Origin: Syntrophales bacterium
Lineage (GTDB): Bacteria > Desulfobacterota > Syntrophia > Syntrophales > UBA5619
Length of the DNA stretch: 64,000 nucleotides
Assembly: GCA_023229765.1 (NCBI GenBank)
Contig: JALNYO010000018.1
Location: forward strand, 1 to 64,000
Direction: 5' to 3'
Shown here: positions 60,275-64,000 of the stretch, piece after piece
Numbering within the stretch: the first letter of the stretch is position 1
Layout: every line of letters begins with the position of its first letter
The notes under the pieces: model-generated
Database searches by the model: none
The model's input: the letters and a program-made list of their open reading frames with translations, nothing else
What the model was told of the DNA's origin: nothing
Made by a program: the position numbers and the translations under genes

Positions 60275-61554
60275 TGAACTCCTACGAGCTTTTCATAAGC
60301 CTGCGTTACCTTCGGGCAAGGCGAAAACAGGTATTTGTTTCCATTATAACCTTTATCTCGGTCGCCGGAATCTTTCTTGGCGTTGCGGCGCTGATCATTG
60401 TGCTTGCCGTCATGAACGGTTTCGAAACGGATCTGCGCAACAAGATTCTCGGCGTCAATTCCCATATAGTTGTTACCGATTACAGCGGCGGCATGCAGAA
60501 TTACCGGCAAATCATGGGTGATGTAGCCGCCATCCCGGGCGTCGAGGCGGCAACTCCTTTCATCTACAGTCAGGCCATGCTCAAAAAAGGAACCGCTACA
60601 ACAGGGATCATTCTGCGCGGCCTGTCGCTACAGGATGCGCTGAAGGTCATCAACATTGGAAAGATAAAAGAGGGCAGTCTAAAAGGTTTGGAATCTGCAA
60701 GTAACCCAATAAGCGCCACCCAAACGGGCCCGGCGCCCCGGCCCGGAATAGTCATCGGGCGCGAGCTGGCAAAAAACCTGGGGTTATTCCTGAATGATCA
60801 GGTTTTTGTCATTTCCCCTTCCGGCGTTTCCACGCCGATGGGAATGACGCCGCGGATGAAACCATTTGTCGTGGCGGGCATTTTTGAATCCGGATTTTAC
60901 GAATACGACTCGACGCTGGCCTACATCTCTCTTGAGGAGTGTCAGAATTTCCTGAACATGGGAGATCTGGTGTCGGGGCTGGAGCTCCGGGTTGACGACA
61001 TTTACAAAGCCGGCCAGATCGCCCGGCAGATCGAGAAAAAGCTTGGGAGTCGCTACTGGGCGCGCAACTGGATGGAGATGAACAAGAATCTCTTTTCGGC
61101 GCTGAAACTGGAAAAGCGGGTCATGTTCATCATCCTTTCGTTGATCGTGCTTGTTGCCGCTTTCAATATCATCAGCGCCCTGATCATGATTGTCATGGAA
61201 AAGAACAAGGATATCGCGATCCTCAAGGCAATGGGCGCCACCCGGTCCGGCATCATGAAGATATTTATTTTTCAGGGGGTGATCGTCGGGGCGATCGGCG
61301 CCTTTCTCGGCACGCTGGCGGGGCTTGCCGTCGCGCTCAATCTCGAGAAAATATCGCTGTTTGTCGAAAAACTCTTCGGCTTCAAGATCCTTCCAGGGGA
61401 CGTTTACTATCTGAGCGAACTCCCCTCGCAGGTAAACTACGGCGATGTCGGGATTATCATTCTGGGAACGTTGCTGATCAGTTTTCTGGCAACCATTTAC
61501 CCCTCCTGGCGGGCATCCCGCCTTGTCCCGGCGGAGGCGCTCCGGTATGAGTGA
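60271..61554 (+). CDS. lolC: Lipoprotein-releasing ABC transporter permease (LolC/LolE)
   Basis: 427 residues. First membrane helix ISVAGIFLGVAALIIVLAVMNG after FISLRYLRARRK, a large periplasmic domain, and three C-terminal helices starting near FIILSLIVLVAAFNIISAL (FtsX-like). Extracts mature lipoproteins from the inner membrane for outer-membrane transfer. A single permease gene next to lolD implies a homodimeric LolC/E (LolF-like) complex. Starts at either of two adjacent ATGs overlapping the lysS stop; LolD follows 15 nt on. Confidence 0.93.
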   Translation: MMNSYELFISLRYLRARRKQVFVSIITFISVAGIFLGVAALIIVLAVMNGFETDLRNKILGVNSHIVVTDYSGGMQNYRQIMGDVAAIPGVEAATPFIYSQAMLKKGTATTGIILRGLSLQDALKVINIGKIKEGSLKGLESASNPISATQTGPAPRPGIVIGRELAKNLGLFLNDQVFVISPSGVSTPMGMTPRMKPFVVAGIFESGFYEYDSTLAYISLEECQNFLNMGDLVSGLELRVDDIYKAGQIARQIEKKLGSRYWARNWMEMNKNLFSALKLEKRVMFIILSLIVLVAAFNIISALIMIVMEKNKDIAILKAMGATRSGIMKIFIFQGVIVGAIGAFLGTLAGLAVALNLEKISLFVEKLFGFKILPGDVYYLSELPSQVNYGDVGIIILGTLLISFLATIYPSWRASRLVPAEALRYE

Positions 61555-61569
61555 GAAGTCAGAGATTTT

Positions 61570-62241
61570 ATGATAGAAATCAAGAATCTGCAGAAAACAT
61601 TTCTGCTGAACGGAAATAAAATTGAGGTGTTAAAGGGGATTGACCTGACGATTGCCGATGGTCAGTCGCTGGCAGTTGTGGGGGTGTCCGGCGCGGGCAA
61701 GAGCACCTTTCTGCATATCTTGGGAACGCTCGATCATCCGACCGGCGGAGCGGTTCTCTTTGACGGCGTTAATGTATTTTCCTGGCCGGAGAAACAGCTT
61801 TCCGACTTCCGAAACGGCCAAATAGGTTTCGTGTTTCAGTTCAATAATCTGTTGCCCGAATTCACCGCCCTCGAAAACGTCATGATGCCTGCCCTGATCC
61901 GGCGAATGTCGAAAGGCGAGGCAAAAGACAGAGCTGAGGCAATTCTTTCCGAGGTGGGACTCAGCAATCGCGTCAGGCATAAGCCGGGGGAACTCTCCGG
62001 AGGGGAGCAACAGCGGGTAGCCCTTGCCCGGGCGCTTATTCTCGAGCCCAAAATACTCCTTGCGGATGAGCCGACCGGAAACCTTGACACGGAAACCGGA
62101 AAAAGGATAGAAGACTCGCTCATTTTATTAAACAAGCGTAAAGGGATCACATTGATCGTGGTAACGCACAATACATCACTCGCCGATCGGATGTCGGAGA
62201 AGATCGGCCTCAGCGACGGGAGGATTCATAGCCGTGGTTAA
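61570..62241 (+). CDS. lolD: Lipoprotein-releasing ABC transporter ATPase
   Basis: 223 residues. Walker A GVSGAGKST (about 37-45), Q-loop FQFNNLLPEFT, signature LSGGEQQRVALARAL, Walker B ILLADEPTGNLD, and H-loop VTHN are intact. It drives LolC/E, freeing lipoproteins from the inner membrane. The C-terminus overlaps the bamA start by 8 nt (GTGGTTAA). The SD is weak (AGAGA), so translation is probably coupled to lolC. Confidence 0.95.
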   Translation: MIEIKNLQKTFLLNGNKIEVLKGIDLTIADGQSLAVVGVSGAGKSTFLHILGTLDHPTGGAVLFDGVNVFSWPEKQLSDFRNGQIGFVFQFNNLLPEFTALENVMMPALIRRMSKGEAKDRAEAILSEVGLSNRVRHKPGELSGGEQQRVALARALILEPKILLADEPTGNLDTETGKRIEDSLILLNKRKGITLIVVTHNTSLADRMSEKIGLSDGRIHSRG

Positions 62242-64000
62242 AAAACTGCTTTCGGCAAGCCTGCTGACCATCATTCTTATTTTCGCCGTTCAAAGTGCAA
62301 ACGCGGCTGATTTAAAAAAAATAGCGCTCTTTCCTTTTGAGGCTCACAGCGCAACGGCCGCGCAGGGCGCTGAATTGTGGGAGCTGAGCTACCGGGGAAT
62401 AACCGGCGAACTGGCGAAGTCAAAAATGTTCGCCGTTATCCCGCGGGAATTGCTTGCCCGGGAGATAGCGGGGAAACCCCTTAACGATGAGCTGATCATC
62501 TCCGCCGGGAAAAAGAGCGATGCCGATTATGCGTTATCCGGAAGCATCTCCGAATTTGGGGACAGAATCAGCGTCGATGTGAAGATCTTCGACATAAAAA
62601 AGGGACAGGCGATCCCCGGCGTTTTTGTTCAGGGCCGCGGTCGCAAGAACCTCGACGCGATCATGGAAAGGCTCAACTCGGATATCATCCTCCGCATCGC
62701 CCCCGAAAAGCGGATAGGCCGCGTCGAATTCAAGGGAAATCGCAAGATAGAAGCCGCCGCGATTAATCGGGGGCTCAAGAGCGCGCCGGGGACCCTCCTG
62801 ACGGATGAAGACCTCTCGGCTGACATCAAAACAATCTATAAACTCGGATACTTTGATGAAGTAACTGCCGATGTTTCGGACACCCCTGAAGGCAGGGTGG
62901 TGACCTTTGTCGTCACCGAAAAACCCATGATTTCGGAAATCCGCATTCAGGGAAACAAAAATGTGAAAAAAAGCGACATCGAAGCCGTTATGAGCGTTCA
63001 GGCCAAGCAGACGGTCAACCCGGAGAAACTGAAGACCGACATTAAAAAAATCAAGGACCTCTATGACTCCAAAGGCTTCTATAATGCGGAAATCACCTCT
63101 AAAATAGATAAAGCGGGGGAGCGCGACGTTCAGGTCGTCATCAGTGTCACAGAAAACGGGAAATTGTTCGTTCGGGACATCCTGTTTGAGGGCAACCGGG
63201 CATTTACCACACGGGAACTCCGGAATATGATGACTACAAAAGAATGGGGAATTTTCCATTTTTTTACCGATTCCGGGCTTCTGAAAAAAGAACAGCTCCG
63301 GCAGGACATTGACAAACTCAAGGCCTTCTATCTGAATAACGGGTTCATCAACGTCCAGATCGCCGATCCAGCAGTAACCCACGATGCTAAGGGGATTTAC
63401 ATCAGGATTTCCGTAGCGGAAGGACAGCAGTACCGCGTCGGCAAGGTGGAAATAATCGGGGATCAGTTGTCGGTGCCGCGAAAAGAGCTGCTGGCCAAGC
63501 TGAAAATCCTGAAAAAAGACTTCTATGACCGCGACGCGGTGATAAGGGATATGGATTACCTCACGCAGGCGGCCAATGACGAGGGATATGCCGCTGCCGA
63601 TATCTTGCCGGGCACAACTCCCCGGGAAGAAACCAGGACTGTCGATGTAAGCTATGAGATACGCAAGGGCAAACTTGTATATTTCAACCTGATCAACATC
63701 ACCGGCAACACCAAAACCAGGGACAAGGTGATCCGGCGCCAGTTGTCGGTCGTGGAGGGGGATCTCTACAGCCGCACCAAGTTGAAGAACAGTTACATGG
63801 CCCTCAACAACCTGCGCTATTTTGAGGAAATCGATTTCGAAAGCGAAAAGGGCGGCGATGAGACTCTGACGAACGTCAACATCCGCGTCAAGGAGAAGCA
63901 GACCGGCATGCTCAGCCTCGGCGCCGGCTACAGCGCCGTAGATAAAGCGGTAGTGTCCGCCCAGGTCACCCAGCAGAACCTCTTCGGCCGGGGGCAGACC
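62234..64000 (+). CDS. bamA: Outer-membrane assembly factor BamA, 5' part
   Basis: 589 codons are visible and the frame is still open at the window end. GTG 62234 begins a signal peptide (KKLLSASLLTIILIFAVQSANA). A domain of about 110 residues (IALFPFEAHSA... DYALSGSISEFGDRISVDVKIFD) precedes the POTRA repeats, which start near RIGRVEFKGNRKIE. Further POTRA starts read ISEIRIQGNKNVKK, FVRDILFEGNRAF, YRVGKVEIIGD and FNLINITGNTKTRD. The visible 3' end enters the beta-barrel (SLGAGYSAVDK). The extra N-terminal domain is an AMIN/TolB-like or LpoB-like fold, unsure. Overlaps lolD by 8 nt. Confidence 0.93.
   Translation, partial: MVKKLLSASLLTIILIFAVQSANAADLKKIALFPFEAHSATAAQGAELWELSYRGITGELAKSKMFAVIPRELLAREIAGKPLNDELIISAGKKSDADYALSGSISEFGDRISVDVKIFDIKKGQAIPGVFVQGRGRKNLDAIMERLNSDIILRIAPEKRIGRVEFKGNRKIEAAAINRGLKSAPGTLLTDEDLSADIKTIYKLGYFDEVTADVSDTPEGRVVTFVVTEKPMISEIRIQGNKNVKKSDIEAVMSVQAKQTVNPEKLKTDIKKIKDLYDSKGFYNAEITSKIDKAGERDVQVVISVTENGKLFVRDILFEGNRAFTTRELRNMMTTKEWGIFHFFTDSGLLKKEQLRQDIDKLKAFYLNNGFINVQIADPAVTHDAKGIYIRISVAEGQQYRVGKVEIIGDQLSVPRKELLAKLKILKKDFYDRDAVIRDMDYLTQAANDEGYAAADILPGTTPREETRTVDVSYEIRKGKLVYFNLINITGNTKTRDKVIRRQLSVVEGDLYSRTKLKNSYMALNNLRYFEEIDFESEKGGDETLTNVNIRVKEKQTGMLSLGAGYSAVDKAVVSAQVTQQNLFGRGQT

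Noticed and set aside
1..64000. tRNA, rRNA, CRISPR arrays and riboswitches
   Set aside because: Gene-free gaps were read by eye for clover-leaf ends, repeat-spacer periodicity and known riboswitch cores; none were found, though short or diverged ones could be missed.

Overview
The window looks like the chromosome of an anaerobic, Gram-negative bacterium of the former Deltaproteobacteria, probably near the Syntrophales. This is inferred from gene content: a lysS-lolC-lolD-bamA block, an aldehyde:ferredoxin oxidoreductase, corrinoid methyl-transfer genes, and many CoA-ester enzymes. Base composition is GC-rich, except around a defence-like gene at 41-46 kb. No rRNA, tRNA, CRISPR array or intact insertion sequence was recognised. 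Two families of short palindromic elements are scattered between genes.

Layout. 0.7-3.9 kb: carB, behind a strong sigma70-type promoter and a palindromic leader. 4.0-4.6 kb: a small HTH regulator with the remnant of a toxin-like partner. 4.8-7.1 kb: a PAS/GAF/PAS/GGDEF diguanylate cyclase. 7.2-9.8 kb (minus): an ABC-2 exporter operon with a LolA-like periplasmic protein. 10.7-12.1 kb: a DEAD-box helicase. 12.3-21.0 kb: a giant cyclic beta-1,2-glucan synthase (NdvB/Cgs type). 21.3-23.4 kb: an EF-hand membrane protein of unknown function.

23.7-39.0 kb (all minus) is the most interesting region, a catabolic cluster for an unidentified CoA-activated substrate. It has two MaoC-fold hydratases, two acyl-CoA dehydrogenases, a TetR regulator, an acyl-CoA ligase, and two paralogous pairs of thiolase-fold proteins. 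With these are four DUF35 (rubredoxin-like Zn ribbon plus OB-fold) proteins. One DUF35 is fused to two SCP2 lipid-carrier domains and one to a beta-keto-acid cleavage enzyme. None of the thiolase-fold proteins keeps the normal nucleophilic cysteine. I infer retro-aldol or acetyl-CoA-exchange C-C cleavage of a bulky lipid, as in the Ltp2/ChsH2-DUF35 steroid aldolase. The substrate is unknown.

39.2-40.8 kb: a macro-domain protein overlapping a CorA transporter. 41.0-41.5 kb: a decayed HigBA-type toxin-antitoxin pair with an in-frame TAG in the antitoxin. 41.8-45.9 kb: a 1343-residue protein with an N-terminal NACHT-type NTPase and a C-terminal PD-(D/E)xK nuclease-like domain, a candidate stand-alone anti-phage effector.

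46-58.4 kb (minus): an FAD amine-oxidase/phytoene-desaturase-like enzyme, a STAS protein, a second diguanylate cyclase, a tungsten aldehyde oxidoreductase, an MFS transporter, a UroD-family methyltransferase, a hybrid methyltransferase remnant, a corrinoid protein, a ThDP enzyme, an SDR and ssb. 58.8-64 kb (plus): lysS, lolC/E, lolD and the 5' part of bamA, which runs off the window.
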